This document shows, piece by piece, positions 47,719 to 56,960 of a DNA stretch of 64,000 nucleotides. Both the position numbers and the translations under genes were made by a program. Numbering within the stretch: position 1 is the stretch's first letter; each line of letters begins with the position of its first letter. The notes beneath the pieces were generated by a model. That model was not told the origin of the DNA, searched no databases, and worked only from the letters and a program-made list of their open reading frames with translations. Source of the stretch: Caballeronia sp. NK8 (GTDB taxonomy: Bacteria > Pseudomonadota > Gammaproteobacteria > Burkholderiales > Burkholderiaceae); assembly GCF_018408855.1 (NCBI RefSeq), contig NZ_AP024322.1:372001-436000 (forward strand), read 5' to 3'.

Positions 47719-48624
47719 TTAGTCGCGCAATTCGTCTTCGTCGTCGCCCGCGTGATGATGTTGCTGCGCGAGATTCGGCACGCGCCGCACGAGGAGAACG
47801 TGAATCTGCCGGGCGTCGCCGCGCAGGATCTCGAACACGAAATCGTCGATACGCACCTTCTCGCCGCGATGCGGCACGCGCCCGAAGCGATGCGTGACGA
47901 GACCGCCGATGGTGTCGACTTCGTCGTCGGAGAAATCGGTGCCGAATTCCTCGTTGAACTGTTCGATGCCGGTCAGGGCGCGCACGCGATACTTGCCGTC
48001 CGGCGTCGCGATGATGTTGCCGGCTTCCTCGTCGAAGTCGTATTCGTCCTCGATATCGCCGACGATCTGCTCCAGCACGTCCTCGATGGTGATGAGGCCC
48101 GCCACGCCGCCGTATTCATCGACGACGATCGCGATGTGATTGCGGTTCACGCGAAAGTCGTGCAGCAGCACGTTCAGGCGTTTCGATTCCGGGATGAAGA
48201 CGGCGGGGCGCAACATGCCGCGCACGTCGAATTCCTCTTCGGCGTAGTAGCGCAGCAGGTCTTTCGCGAGCAGCACGCCGATGATGTTGTCGCGATTGCC
48301 TTCGTACACGGGATAGCGCGAGTGTGCTTTTTCGAGCACGAAGGGCATGAATTCCGCGGGAGTTTCCGCGATGTTGACCGCGTCCATCTGGGCCCGCGGC
48401 ACCATGATGTCGCGCGCGCAGAGATCGGACACCTGGAAGACGCCTTCGATCATCGAGAGCGAATCCGCGTCGAGCAGATTGCGCGCGTGCGCGTCCTGGA
48501 GGACTTCGAGAAGTTCGTCGCGCGATTCGGGCTCGTGCGAGATGAAATCGGTCAAGCGTTCGAGAAGCGAGCGCTTTTCCGGCGGTTTGTCGGAATGGCG
48601 TCGACTGGGATAGGGTTCGTTCAT
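47719..48624 (-). CDS. corC: CorC-type CBS-domain protein of magnesium/cobalt efflux
   Basis: The 301-residue cytoplasmic protein has two CBS domains (about 70-190; DIMVPRAQMDAVNIAETP and IAIVVDEYGGVAGLITIEDV) and the C-terminal CorC_HlyC domain (about 210-285). It lacks the DUF21 membrane domain, as E. coli CorC/YbeX does. The name comes from cobalt resistance; newer work links YbeX to ribosome and Mg2+ homeostasis. A very strong hairpin covers the region just before its ATG. Confidence 0.94.
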   Translation of the reverse strand: MNEPYPSRRHSDKPPEKRSLLERLTDFISHEPESRDELLEVLQDAHARNLLDADSLSMIEGVFQVSDLCARDIMVPRAQMDAVNIAETPAEFMPFVLEKAHSRYPVYEGNRDNIIGVLLAKDLLRYYAEEEFDVRGMLRPAVFIPESKRLNVLLHDFRVNRNHIAIVVDEYGGVAGLITIEDVLEQIVGDIEDEYDFDEEAGNIIATPDGKYRVRALTGIEQFNEEFGTDFSDDEVDTIGGLVTHRFGRVPHRGEKVRIDDFVFEILRGDARQIHVLLVRRVPNLAQQHHHAGDDEDELRD

Positions 48625-48630
48625 AGCGGA

Positions 48631-48652
48631 GCGCCCGGGAGTTCCCGGGCGC
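48631..48652 (-). repeat. GC-rich hairpin over the corC ribosome-binding region
   Basis: GCGCCCGGGA (48631-48640) and TCCCGGGCGC (48643-48652) form a near-continuous palindrome that ends 6 bases before the corC start codon. In RNA the stem would be at least 9 GC-rich pairs with a 4-base loop, and would hide any Shine-Dalgarno sequence. Confidence 0.6.
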
Positions 48653-48825
48653 GGGTTAGCGGAAAGTTAAGCATACACCAAGGAAAAATGCGGGCTGCGT
48701 GGCGCGGCGCGCATGCCTTCAGCCATGCTAGCCGATAAATATGCGAGAAGTATGTCCAGCCATCGACCGTTGGCCGAACGGACGATGCACGGCAAGAAGT
48801 CATACGGATGCGAAAAGCACCCCCG

Positions 48826-49518
48826 TCACTTATTGCCCTGCGCCTGGCATCGCCTCAACAACGCTTCCAGCGCCCGGTCCGGCATGCCGCTTTCGCGCAG
48901 CGCCTCGACCGTCCGGCTGACGTAATCGAGCGTCGTGCCATAGCGCCCGCTCGCGCAGCCGAGCACGGTGCGTACGATCGGATCGGCGAGCTTGCCGGTA
49001 TAGGACGTGGCCTCGCGGCGCATCACGAACGCGAGCGCGTCGACGCGCCGTCCGTCGGCGAGCGTGCACGGCAGCCACGCGGGCCGATAGGACGCCATCG
49101 CCATTTCGCGCCGCCACAGCACCTGGAGATGCTCGGTCGCATCGGCGCCCGCGAGCCGGAACGCCATGCCGGTGCACGAGCCGCCGCGATCGAGCGCGAG
49201 CACGAGGCCCGGCTGCTCCGGCGTGCCGCGATTCACGCGCGACCACAGATACAGCCCGCGATGGTAGCCATGCACCTTGCCGCGCACGGCTTCGAGCGTC
49301 GGCAGACCGGGGTTCCAGATGAGCGAGCCGTAACCGAACAGCCACAGATCCGACTTGCGATCCCAATGCACGAGCGCAGCTTCCCGGGACGCCGCCAGTT
49401 CCTCGTCCGTCAGAAGCGCGGATTCGCCGAGCGCGGGCGGATAGTCCGGGCAGGGCGCGGGCGTGATGTCGGATCGAGGCGAGGCGGGCTGCGTGGGTTC
49501 GGGCGTCTTGTCGTTCAC
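48826..49518 (-). CDS. chaC: ChaC-type gamma-glutamylcyclotransferase
   Basis: ChaC proteins cleave glutathione to 5-oxoproline and Cys-Gly. The 230-residue protein has the substrate-binding LWLFGYGSLIWNPG near 60, LVLALDRGGSCTGMAFRLAG near 105 and the catalytic Glu in VLWRREMAMASYRP near 138. The start codon appears to be GTG at 49518. It sits between ybeY and corC, which are usually adjacent, so it is an insertion in that conserved row. Confidence 0.92.
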   Translation of the reverse strand: MNDKTPEPTQPASPRSDITPAPCPDYPPALGESALLTDEELAASREAALVHWDRKSDLWLFGYGSLIWNPGLPTLEAVRGKVHGYHRGLYLWSRVNRGTPEQPGLVLALDRGGSCTGMAFRLAGADATEHLQVLWRREMAMASYRPAWLPCTLADGRRVDALAFVMRREATSYTGKLADPIVRTVLGCASGRYGTTLDYVSRTVEALRESGMPDRALEALLRRCQAQGNK

Positions 49519-49559
49519 GGGGCTTTCAACACATCGAGGACATCGGACGGCGTCAGGTC

Positions 49560-49603
49560 AAAGGCACGTCAAAGGCACGTCAAAGGCACGTCAAAGGCAC
49601 GTA
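49560..49603. repeat. Four tandem copies of an 11-bp unit at the ybeY 3' end
   Basis: The unit AAAGGCACGTC occurs four times without gaps (49560-49570, 49571-49581, 49582-49592, 49593-49603), the last ending GTA. The ybeY stop codon lies inside the second copy. Because 11 is not a multiple of three, copy number changes the reading frame of the YbeY C-terminus. Confidence 0.9.
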
Positions 49604-50050
49604 AGGATCGGAAAATCCCAGAGACTGCATGATATCCGTCTCGATCGATTCCATCTCCTGCGCTTCGCTTTCGATCTCGTGGTCGTAGCCCTGCGCATGC
49701 AGCGTGCCGTGGACGATCAGATGCGCGTAGTGCGCGGCGAGCGGCTTGCCCTGTTCGGCCGCCTCGCGTTCGACAACCGGGCAGCACAGGATCAGGTCGC
49801 CCGCGACGGGATCGTCCTCCGATTCCGCATAGGCAAAGGTCAGCACGTTGGTCGCGTAGTCCTTCTGCCGATACGTCCGGTTGAGCATCCGGCCTTCGTC
49901 CTCGTCGACGAAGCGCACCGTCAGCTCGGCGTCGGCGAAGAGCGACGCCTTGATCCAGCGCACGACCGTCGCGCGCGGCAGGATCGCCTTGTGCGACGGA
50001 TACGCCTTCGCGGCAGGAAACTGCATCGTGAGCGTGAGACGGGGCTTCAT
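49580..50050 (-). CDS. ybeY: Endoribonuclease YbeY (16S rRNA maturation)
   Basis: YbeY is a zinc-dependent endoribonuclease for 16S rRNA 3' processing and ribosome quality control. The 156-residue protein has the three metal histidines in [13 protein letters not shown] near 121. ATG 50050 overlaps the phoH stop by 4 bases (ATGA), indicating coupled translation. The last residues (VPLTCL) are encoded inside an 11-bp tandem repeat. Confidence 0.96.
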   Translation of the reverse strand: MKPRLTLTMQFPAAKAYPSHKAILPRATVVRWIKASLFADAELTVRFVDEDEGRMLNRTYRQKDYATNVLTFAYAESEDDPVAGDLILCCPVVEREAAEQGKPLAAHYAHLIVHGTLHAQGYDHEIESEAQEMESIETDIMQSLGFSDPYVPLTCL

Positions 50051-51162
50051 TCCGGCTTCGGCGATTGCTGGGCGACGCGCGCGGCTTCCGCGATCGCGGC
50101 GTCTTTTTGCGACTGCGCGTCGTAAGCCTCGACGATGCGCGCGACGAGCGGATGCCGCACCACGTCCGCCGACGTGAAGTGCGTGATCGCGATGCCGCGC
50201 ACTTCCGACAGCACATGCTGCGCCTCGATCAGCCCGCTCTTGTGGCCGCGCGGCAAGTCGACCTGCGTCGTGTCGCCGGTGACGACCGCCTTCGAGCCGA
50301 AGCCGATGCGCGTGAGGAACATCTTCATCTGTTCGGGCGTGGTGTTCTGCGCCTCGTCGAGAATGATGAACGCGTGATTCAGCGTGCGGCCGCGCATGTA
50401 CGCGAGCGGCGCGATTTCGATCATCTGGCGCTCGAACATCTTCGCGGTCTTGTCGAAGCCGAGCAGATCATAGAGCGCGTCGTAGAGCGGGCGCAGATAC
50501 GGATCGACTTTCTGCGCGAGATCGCCGGGCAAAAAGCCGAGCCGCTCGCCCGCTTCGACGGCCGGGCGCGTCAGCACGATGCGCTTCACCTGATCGCGTT
50601 CGAGCGCATCGACCGCGCACGCGACCGCGAGATAGGTCTTGCCCGTGCCCGCCGGTCCGATGCCGAAGGTGACATCGTGCGCGATGATCTGCTTCAGATA
50701 GTCGCGCTGCGCGGGCGTGCGTCCGCGCAGATCCGCGCGACGCGTGTAGAGCTTCGGCCCGTGGTCTTCGTCTTCGCCGAGATCGATCGTCGCGCTCGGT
50801 TCATCGAACGGATGATCGGGATCGCCACGAAAGCGCGGATCGGCTTCGCCTTCTTCGCCGTTGGCTTCGCGCGCGTCTCTCGCGCGGCGCGTCGCATGAC
50901 GCGCTTCGACGAGCGCGAGCTGAATGTCGTCGACGGAAATCGGATCGCGCGCGCGGTTGTAGAAGTTTTCGAGCGCCGCGAGCGCGACCTTCGCGCCACG
51001 GCCACGAATCGAAATCTTGTGGCCGCGCCGCGAGAGCGTCACGTCGAGCGCCTGCTCGATCTGCCGCAGGTTCTCGTCGAGCGGGCCGCAGAGGTTGGCG
51101 AGCCGGGCGTTGTCTTCGCGCGGCGCCGTAAATTCAAGATGCTGCGTGGGAGCGTTCTTCAA
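50047..51162 (-). CDS. ybeZ: PhoH-like ATPase (YbeZ)
   Basis: The 371-residue protein has an N-terminal KH-like region ([18 protein letters not shown]) and a P-loop ATPase domain with Walker A in [17 protein letters not shown] near 171 and Walker B in [17 protein letters not shown] near 275. YbeZ works with YbeY in rRNA processing. The start appears to be TTG at 51162; no in-frame ATG lies close enough. It is followed by ybeY and preceded by miaB with a 20-base gap. Confidence 0.93.
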   Translation of the reverse strand: MKNAPTQHLEFTAPREDNARLANLCGPLDENLRQIEQALDVTLSRRGHKISIRGRGAKVALAALENFYNRARDPISVDDIQLALVEARHATRRARDAREANGEEGEADPRFRGDPDHPFDEPSATIDLGEDEDHGPKLYTRRADLRGRTPAQRDYLKQIIAHDVTFGIGPAGTGKTYLAVACAVDALERDQVKRIVLTRPAVEAGERLGFLPGDLAQKVDPYLRPLYDALYDLLGFDKTAKMFERQMIEIAPLAYMRGRTLNHAFIILDEAQNTTPEQMKMFLTRIGFGSKAVVTGDTTQVDLPRGHKSGLIEAQHVLSEVRGIAITHFTSADVVRHPLVARIVEAYDAQSQKDAAIAEAARVAQQSPKPE

Positions 51163-51182
51163 AGTGAACTTGTGTTCCTGTC

Positions 51183-52544
51183 TTAGTGCGTCAGCTCGGG
51201 CGCCATCACCAGTTCGCCGCGCAGCGAATGCGGATACGCGTGCACGATCTTCACGTCGATCATCTGGCCGATCAGCCGCGCGTGCGATTCCACCGGCGCA
51301 GGGAAATTGACGACGCGGTTGTTCTGCGTGCGTCCGGCAAGCTCGTTCGGGTCCTTGCGCGCCGGGCGCTCGACCAGAATGCGCTCGACGCGGCCGACCA
51401 TCGACTCGCTGATGCGCTGCACGTTTTCCTCGATCGTCGCCTGCAAATGTTGCAGACGTTTGAGCTTGACCTCGCGCGGCGTGTCGTCGTGCAGGTTCGC
51501 GGCCGGCGTGCCGGGACGCGGGCTGTAGATGAACGAGAAGCTCGTGTCGTAGCGCATCTCGTCGACGAGCGTCATCATCCTGTTGAAATCGTCCTCGGTT
51601 TCGCCGGGGAAGCCGACGATGAAGTCCGTCGACAAGGACAAATCAGGGCGAATCGCGCGCAGCTTGCGGATGACCGACTTGTATTCGAGCACGGTGTAGC
51701 CGCGCTTCATCGCCATCAGGATGCGGTCCGAGCCGTGCTGCACCGGCAGATGCAGATGCGAGACGAGCTTCGGCACTTTCGCGTAGGTGTCGATGAGGCG
51801 CTGCGTGAATTCCTTCGGATGCGAAGTCGTATAGCGGATGCGCTCGATGCCCGGCACTTCCGCGACATATTCGATGAGCGTCGCGAAATCCGCGATCTCG
51901 CCCGAACCCGATGTCAGTGCGCCGCGATAAGCGTTCACGTTCTGGCCGAGCAGCGTGACTTCGCGCACGCCCTGATCGGCGAGGCCGGCGATTTCGGTGA
52001 GCACGTCGTCGAGCGGGCGCGAGACTTCGTCGCCGCGCGTGTAAGGCACGACGCAATAGCTGCAGTACTTCGAGCAGCCTTCCATGATCGACACGAACGC
52101 GCTCGGGCCGTCGACGCGCGCGGGCGGCAGGTGATCGAACTTCTCGATTTCCGGGAACGTGATGTCGACCTGCGCGCGGCCCGTGGCGCGCCGCTGGTCG
52201 ATCATCGCGGGCAGGCGGTGCAGCGTCTGCGGACCGAACACGAGATCGACATACGGCGCGCGCGCGACGATCGACGCGCCTTCCTGACTCGCGACGCAAC
52301 CGCCGACCCCGATCAGCAGATTCGGGTTCGCTTCCTTGAGTTCGCGCACGCGGCCGAGGTCGGAGAACACTTTCTCCTGGGCCTTTTCGCGCACCGAGCA
52401 GGTATTGAACAGAATGACGTCCGCGTCTTCGGGCGTGTCCGTCTTGACGAGTCCTTCCGCTGCGCCGAGTACGTCGACCATCTTGTCGGAGTCGTACTCG
52501 TTCATCTGGCAGCCAAAGGTCTTTACATAAACTTTCTTGGTCAT
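51183..52544 (-). CDS. miaB: tRNA-2-methylthio-N6-dimethylallyladenosine synthase
   Basis: MiaB is a radical-SAM enzyme that adds the methylthio group at A37 of tRNAs reading UNN codons. The 453-residue protein has the N-terminal UPF0004 cluster ([29 protein letters not shown]), the radical-SAM motif CSKYCSYC near 155 and a C-terminal TRAM domain. It starts the minus-strand miaB-ybeZ-ybeY row. Confidence 0.97.
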   Translation of the reverse strand: MTKKVYVKTFGCQMNEYDSDKMVDVLGAAEGLVKTDTPEDADVILFNTCSVREKAQEKVFSDLGRVRELKEANPNLLIGVGGCVASQEGASIVARAPYVDLVFGPQTLHRLPAMIDQRRATGRAQVDITFPEIEKFDHLPPARVDGPSAFVSIMEGCSKYCSYCVVPYTRGDEVSRPLDDVLTEIAGLADQGVREVTLLGQNVNAYRGALTSGSGEIADFATLIEYVAEVPGIERIRYTTSHPKEFTQRLIDTYAKVPKLVSHLHLPVQHGSDRILMAMKRGYTVLEYKSVIRKLRAIRPDLSLSTDFIVGFPGETEDDFNRMMTLVDEMRYDTSFSFIYSPRPGTPAANLHDDTPREVKLKRLQHLQATIEENVQRISESMVGRVERILVERPARKDPNELAGRTQNNRVVNFPAPVESHARLIGQMIDVKIVHAYPHSLRGELVMAPELTH

Positions 52545-52668
52545 GAGTCGTCGCCGGTCGCAGTGGTTAACCTGGGGGCGCTGGTCAAAAGAGGTTGAAG
52601 GGCGAGTTGCTGTTTTGGGCGGACTTCTACAGTGATCTGACCGCTTTTTGCTTTAATTTAGCCGGATA

Positions 52669-53646
52669 TTATAGCGCCGACGGCCATTCCTGACGCTGCC
52701 CGGCCCGGTCCGGCGGATAGGCGAGATCGCCGAGCAGTTCGGCGGTGGTGGTTTCGAAGCGCTCGACCAGAAAGTCGAGCAGCACGCGCACGCGCGGCGC
52801 CATGTAGCGGTTCGCATGAAAGAGCGCGTGGACCGCGGCTTCGTGCGTGCACCAGTCGGGCAGCACCATCTGCAAGGTGCCGGCGCGCACGTCGGCGGCG
52901 ATATCCCAGATCGATTTATGCGCGATGCCGTGGCCCGCGAGCGCCCAAGCGCGGGTGAGCGCGCCGTCGTTGGATTCCCATGAATCGGCGACGGGAATCG
53001 TAAACGTGTGACGTTCATCGCCGCGCACGAAATCCAGTTTGTTGAGCGGCCCGGATGACGTAACGTGCACGACGAAGTCGTGCGTCGTGAGATCTGCTGG
53101 CGTCCGTGGCACGCCCTTTCTCGCGAGATATTCCGGCGATGCGCACAGCACCCGCCGATTTGGCGCCAGCACGCGCGCGGCGAGTCCGCTATCGGGCGGC
53201 GCGCCGAAGCGAATTGCCAGATCGATTTCTTCCTGCATCAAATTCGACACCGAATCGGATAGCGTGAGCGCGAACTTCAACTCCGGATGCACCGTGACGA
53301 ATTCGTCCAGCCAGCCGCGCAGCAGGTAGCGCCCGAAATCCGACGTCGCGGAAATCCGCACCTTGCCGCGCACGACGTTCTGGCCCGCCTGCAGCGCGGC
53401 TTCGGCGTCGTCGATCGCCTGGAGCGCGATGCGGCAGTGCTGCAAGTAAATGCGGCCCTCGTCCGTCACGCGCAACTGGCGCGTCGTGCGCTCGAAGAGC
53501 CGCGTGTGCAACGCCTTTTCCAGCTTGATGAGCCGCGCGCTCGCCGCCGCCGGCGACAGCCCGAGCTTGCGCCCGGCCGCCGACAGGCTGCCCGCCGCCG
53601 CCGCTTCGACAAAAAGGCGCATGTCGCCGAGCCGATCCATGGTCAT
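52669..53646 (-). CDS. LysR-family transcription regulator
   Basis: The 325-residue protein has the LysR N-terminal helix-turn-helix (MRLFVEAAAAGSLSAAGRKL, then LSPAAASARLIKLEKALHTRLFE in part) and the periplasmic-binding-like effector domain from about 90 (GKVRISATSDFGRYLL). ATG 53646 has GGA upstream; TTG 53652 and ATG 53640 are alternatives. It is divergent from a VOC protein, MFS exporter and HAD hydrolase, which it probably regulates through the palindrome at 53658-53695. The effector is unknown. Confidence 0.93.
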   Translation of the reverse strand: MTMDRLGDMRLFVEAAAAGSLSAAGRKLGLSPAAASARLIKLEKALHTRLFERTTRQLRVTDEGRIYLQHCRIALQAIDDAEAALQAGQNVVRGKVRISATSDFGRYLLRGWLDEFVTVHPELKFALTLSDSVSNLMQEEIDLAIRFGAPPDSGLAARVLAPNRRVLCASPEYLARKGVPRTPADLTTHDFVVHVTSSGPLNKLDFVRGDERHTFTIPVADSWESNDGALTRAWALAGHGIAHKSIWDIAADVRAGTLQMVLPDWCTHEAAVHALFHANRYMAPRVRVLLDFLVERFETTTAELLGDLAYPPDRAGQRQEWPSAL

Positions 53647-53657
53647 TTTCAATTCCG

Positions 53658-53695
53658 ATTTGAGAATGATTCAAAGACTAGCCCAATTCTCAAAT
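53658..53695. promoter_or_regulatory. Operator candidate between lysR and the VOC gene
   Basis: ATTTGAGAAT (53658-53667) and ATTCTCAAAT (53686-53695) form a perfect 10-bp inverted repeat with an 18-base spacer. It starts 12 bases from the LysR start codon. The TTGAGA parts could double as -35 boxes in both directions. Confidence 0.65.
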
Positions 53696-53757
53696 GGCCG
53701 CCGAACTCGCAGAATGCCGACACATCGCAATTTCAAGCGGTTCACGGAGTTCACGTC

Positions 53758-54141
53758 ATGCAACTCGACCACGTCACAATCGTCGCGCCCGACTGCGAAG
53801 CGTTCATGCGCTTTTTCGTCGATATCGCCGGGATGCGGGTCGGGCCGCGGCCGCCCTTCGGCGTCGGCGGCTACTGGCTCTATCTCGGCGCGCGGCCGGC
53901 GGTGCATCTGATCGCATCGGGCGTGGCCGGATCGGCGTCGGCTGAGCGGCCGGGCGCGACGCGCATCGATCATCTGGCGCTGCGCATCGACGACGAGGCG
54001 CAGTGGCGCGCGTTGCTCGAACGTCTCGACTGCCGTGGCTACGCGTACCAGCTCGCCGAAGTGCCGCTCGCCCGCGAGCGGCAACTCTTCGTGCGGCTGA
54101 GCGCGGGTGTCGTCGTCGAATTCGTGACAGCTCAATCCTGA
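53758..54141 (+). CDS. VOC-family (glyoxalase/dioxygenase fold) protein
   Basis: A 127-residue vicinal oxygen chelate protein with the repeated beta-alpha-beta units: MQLDHVTIVAPDCEAFMRFF at the start with a possible metal His, IDHLALRIDD in the middle, and FVRLSAGVVVEFV at the end with a Glu. ATG 53758 follows CACGGAG. Function could be dioxygenase, lyase or antibiotic resistance; none can be chosen. It precedes the MFS gene by 12 bases. Confidence 0.85.
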   Translation: MQLDHVTIVAPDCEAFMRFFVDIAGMRVGPRPPFGVGGYWLYLGARPAVHLIASGVAGSASAERPGATRIDHLALRIDDEAQWRALLERLDCRGYAYQLAEVPLARERQLFVRLSAGVVVEFVTAQS

Positions 54142-54153
54142 TCTGGAGTCACC

Positions 54154-55332
54154 ATGCCTCTTCCCCTTCTCGCGCTGGCGATCAGCGCCTTCGCAATCGG
54201 CACGACGGAGTTCGTCATCATGGGCCTGTTGCCCAACGTCGCGCACGATCTCTCCGTATCGATTCCGTCGGCGGGCCTGCTCGTCACCGGTTACGCGCTC
54301 GGCGTCGCGGTCGGCGCGCCGCTGCTCGCCGTGCTGACGAGCAAGCTGCCGCGCAAGCTCGCGCTGCAATTGCTGATGCTCGTGTTCATCGTCGGCAATG
54401 TGCTGTGCGCGGTCGCGCCGGGCTACGGCCTGTTGATGGTCGCGCGCGTCGTCACGTCGTTCGCGCACGGCTCGTTCTTCGGCATCGGCGCGGTCGTGGC
54501 TGCGTCGCTCGTGCCGGCGGAAAAGCGCGCGAGCGCCATCGCGCTGATGTTCACCGGGCTCACGCTCGCTAACGTGCTGGGCGTGCCGTTCGGGACGTTC
54601 GTCGGCCAGGAACTGGGCTGGCGCGCGACGTTCTGGATCGTCGCCGGTCTCGGCGTGCTCTCCGCGCTCGGCGTGACGGCGCTCGTGCCGAACCGTCACG
54701 ATGCCGCGCCGAGCGGTCTGGGCCGGGAAGTGCGCGTGCTGCGCGACCCGCACGTCTGGCTCGCACTGACGATGACGGTGCTCGGTTTCGGCGGTGTGTT
54801 CGTCGTGTTCACGTATATCGCGCCGATTCTCGAACAGGTCGGCGGCTTCTCGCCGCGCGCCGTCACGCTGGTTCTGGTGCTGTTCGGCGTCGGCCTCACG
54901 ATCGGCAATACGATCGGCGGCAGGCTCGCCGACCGCGCGCTGATGCCGTCGCTGATGGGCATTCTGTTCGCGCTCGCCATCGTCATGGCGGTGTTCGCGA
55001 AGACGAGCCACAGCCAGATCGGCGCGATCGTCACGATCTTCGTGTGGGGCATCGCGGCGTTCGCGACGGTGCCGCCGCTGCAGACGCGCGTCGTCGAGAA
55101 GGCGAAGGACGCGCCGAATCTCGCGTCGACGCTGAATATCGGCGCATTCAACATGGGGAACGCGGGCGGCGCGTGGCTCGGCGGCGCGGTGCTGACGCAC
55201 GGTTACGGACTCGACACGCTGCCGTGGGCCGCCGCCGTGGTCGCGCTCGCAGCGCTCGCCGTGACGTGGTTCGCCGCACGGCTGGATGCACCGCGCGTTA
55301 CATCGGAAGTAAACGCGGCCGATGCTTGCTGA
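54154..55332 (+). CDS. MFS exporter, DHA1 (AraJ-like) type
   Basis: A 392-residue inner-membrane carrier with twelve likely helices. The N-terminus (LALAISAFAIGTTEFVIMGL) carries the FAIGTTEF motif of sugar-efflux and AraJ-like exporters, and LGRE/ANRH loops link the two halves. CTGGAG precedes the ATG. Probably co-transcribed with the VOC gene as a detoxification pair under the LysR regulator. Confidence 0.9.
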   Translation: MPLPLLALAISAFAIGTTEFVIMGLLPNVAHDLSVSIPSAGLLVTGYALGVAVGAPLLAVLTSKLPRKLALQLLMLVFIVGNVLCAVAPGYGLLMVARVVTSFAHGSFFGIGAVVAASLVPAEKRASAIALMFTGLTLANVLGVPFGTFVGQELGWRATFWIVAGLGVLSALGVTALVPNRHDAAPSGLGREVRVLRDPHVWLALTMTVLGFGGVFVVFTYIAPILEQVGGFSPRAVTLVLVLFGVGLTIGNTIGGRLADRALMPSLMGILFALAIVMAVFAKTSHSQIGAIVTIFVWGIAAFATVPPLQTRVVEKAKDAPNLASTLNIGAFNMGNAGGAWLGGAVLTHGYGLDTLPWAAAVVALAALAVTWFAARLDAPRVTSEVNAADAC

Positions 55333-55340
55333 ACGCTTAT

Positions 55341-55372
55341 CATGTTGGCTCAACGTAATTCGAGCCAACATG
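55341..55372 (+). repeat. Perfect 11-bp inverted repeat containing the HAD start codon
   Basis: CATGTTGGCTC (55341-55351) and GAGCCAACATG (55362-55372) are perfect complements with a 10-base loop. The final ATG is the start codon of the HAD gene, so the start would be hidden in the stem. Confidence 0.75.
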
Positions 55373-56056
55373 ATCGATCATCTCATCTGCGATTGCGACG
55401 GCGTACTCGTCGACAGCGAAGTCATCGCGGATCGCGTGATGCTGGACGTTCTTACCGAGACGTTTCCCGGCATCGACTTCAAACCGGCCGTCAAGACGGC
55501 TTTCGGGCAGCAGACCTCGCGCTTTCTCGGCCATCTGGAAACGAAGTTCGGCATCGTGATGCCGCCGGATTTCGTCGATACGATCGAGGCGCGCGTCTCG
55601 GTGGAACTCGCGCGCTCGGTCGGACCGATCGCCGGCGTGCGCGCCGCGCTCGAGGGCTGCGGCCTGCCGGTCGCGGTGGTGTCGAACAGCCGGATGGAGC
55701 GCGTGCGCGCGTCGGTGCGGCGGGCGGGGCTGAATGAGATCGTCGGCGCGCGCGTGTTCAGCGCGCAGCAAGTGGAGCGGCCGAAGCCTTATCCGGATGT
55801 CTATCTCCTGGCGGCGCGCACGCTGGAAATCGATCCGGCGCGCTGCCTCGTCGTGGAAGACAGCGTCGCCGGACTGACGGCGGCGCGCGCGGCGGGCATG
55901 AAGACCATCGCGTTCGTCGGAGCGAGCCATATTCCGTCCGGTTACGCGCAAGTGCTGCGCGAAACCGGCATCACGCGAATCATGGAGCACATGGACGAAC
56001 TGCCCGCGCTCGTCGCGGCGGCCAGGCGCGGGGAGTTCGGCGACCTGCTGTCCTGA
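55370..56056 (+). CDS. HAD-superfamily phosphatase (beta-phosphoglucomutase/phosphatase type)
   Basis: A 228-residue HAD subfamily I protein: nucleophile in LICDCDGVLVDSE near 7, motif II in VAVVSNSRMERV near 103, Lys and acidic motifs in VERPKPYPDVYLLAA and CLVVEDSVAGLTAARAAGM. The substrate is probably a sugar phosphate or phosphoglycolate-like compound. ATG 55370 is where homology begins; no clear Shine-Dalgarno is visible because a hairpin covers the start. It lies 37 bases after the MFS gene. Confidence 0.9.
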   Translation: MIDHLICDCDGVLVDSEVIADRVMLDVLTETFPGIDFKPAVKTAFGQQTSRFLGHLETKFGIVMPPDFVDTIEARVSVELARSVGPIAGVRAALEGCGLPVAVVSNSRMERVRASVRRAGLNEIVGARVFSAQQVERPKPYPDVYLLAARTLEIDPARCLVVEDSVAGLTAARAAGMKTIAFVGASHIPSGYAQVLRETGITRIMEHMDELPALVAAARRGEFGDLLS

Positions 56057-56068
56057 AGCGCCTTTGGC

Positions 56069-56806
56069 TCAGGCTGCTTCCTCGGCAGTCTCGCGCGCCG
56101 CGGCAAGCGCCGCGCGGAATTCGACCAGCTCCGCGATGGTCAGCATCGGCAGACCGTGTTCTTTCGCGAAGCGCTCGACCTGCGCGCCGCGCGTCATGGT
56201 GCCGTCGGCATTCATCAGTTCGCACAGCACGCCCGCAGGCTTGAGACCGGCGAGGATCGCCAGATCGACCGTGCCTTCCGTATGGCCGCGCCGCGCGAGC
56301 ACGCCGCCCGGCATCGCGCGCAGCGGGAACACGTGGCCCGGCCGCACGATATCGCCCGGCTTTGCCTGATCGGCGATGGCCGCGCGGATCGTCGTCACGC
56401 GATCGGCCGCCGACACCCCCGTGGTCACGCCTTCGCGCGCCTCGATCGACACGGTGAACGCGGTGCCGTAGCGGCTGCCGTTCGCGGCGGCCATCGGCGA
56501 AAGTTCGAGCGCGCGCACTTTTGCGTCGGGCAGGCACAGGCAGACGATGCCGCTGCATTCGCGGATCAGAAGCGCCATCGTCGCGTCGGTGAGCTTCTCG
56601 GCGGCAACGATCAGATCCGCTTCGTTTTCGCGATCGTCATCGTCCTGCAGAACGACGGGGCGGCCCGCGCGCATGGCGTCGAGCGCTGCGGCGATGCGCG
56701 GCGGAACGTCGAAGGAAGCGAGCTGGGGGAGATCGGCAGAGGCGTCGTCAGCGATGACGGCGGGTGCGGCGAACGACAGGCTGTTGTGGGTTTGAGTCTG
56801 GGACAT
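56069..56806 (-). CDS. ribB: 3,4-dihydroxy-2-butanone 4-phosphate synthase
   Basis: RibB makes the four-carbon precursor of riboflavin from ribulose 5-phosphate. The 245-residue protein has [20 protein letters not shown] near 54, [20 protein letters not shown] near 137, and [13 protein letters not shown] near 193, which hold the Mg2+ and substrate residues. There is no GTP cyclohydrolase II domain. An FMN riboswitch precedes it, so it is repressed by FMN. The protein has about 30 extra N-terminal residues compared with E. coli RibB. Confidence 0.96.
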   Translation of the reverse strand: MSQTQTHNSLSFAAPAVIADDASADLPQLASFDVPPRIAAALDAMRAGRPVVLQDDDDRENEADLIVAAEKLTDATMALLIRECSGIVCLCLPDAKVRALELSPMAAANGSRYGTAFTVSIEAREGVTTGVSAADRVTTIRAAIADQAKPGDIVRPGHVFPLRAMPGGVLARRGHTEGTVDLAILAGLKPAGVLCELMNADGTMTRGAQVERFAKEHGLPMLTIAELVEFRAALAAARETAEEAA

Positions 56807-56960
56807 GTGAAACGCTCTCGCGGAACAATTGGGCGAAAAACGTTTCAGGGCATTGCAAACAGACAGAACGACACCCCACGGCGACGCGCCGGCAAGGCGC
56901 GGCGTCGTCCGGTTCGGCGCGATGCGTGAATCGCCGGGGGAACGGACTTGACTATCTGCA

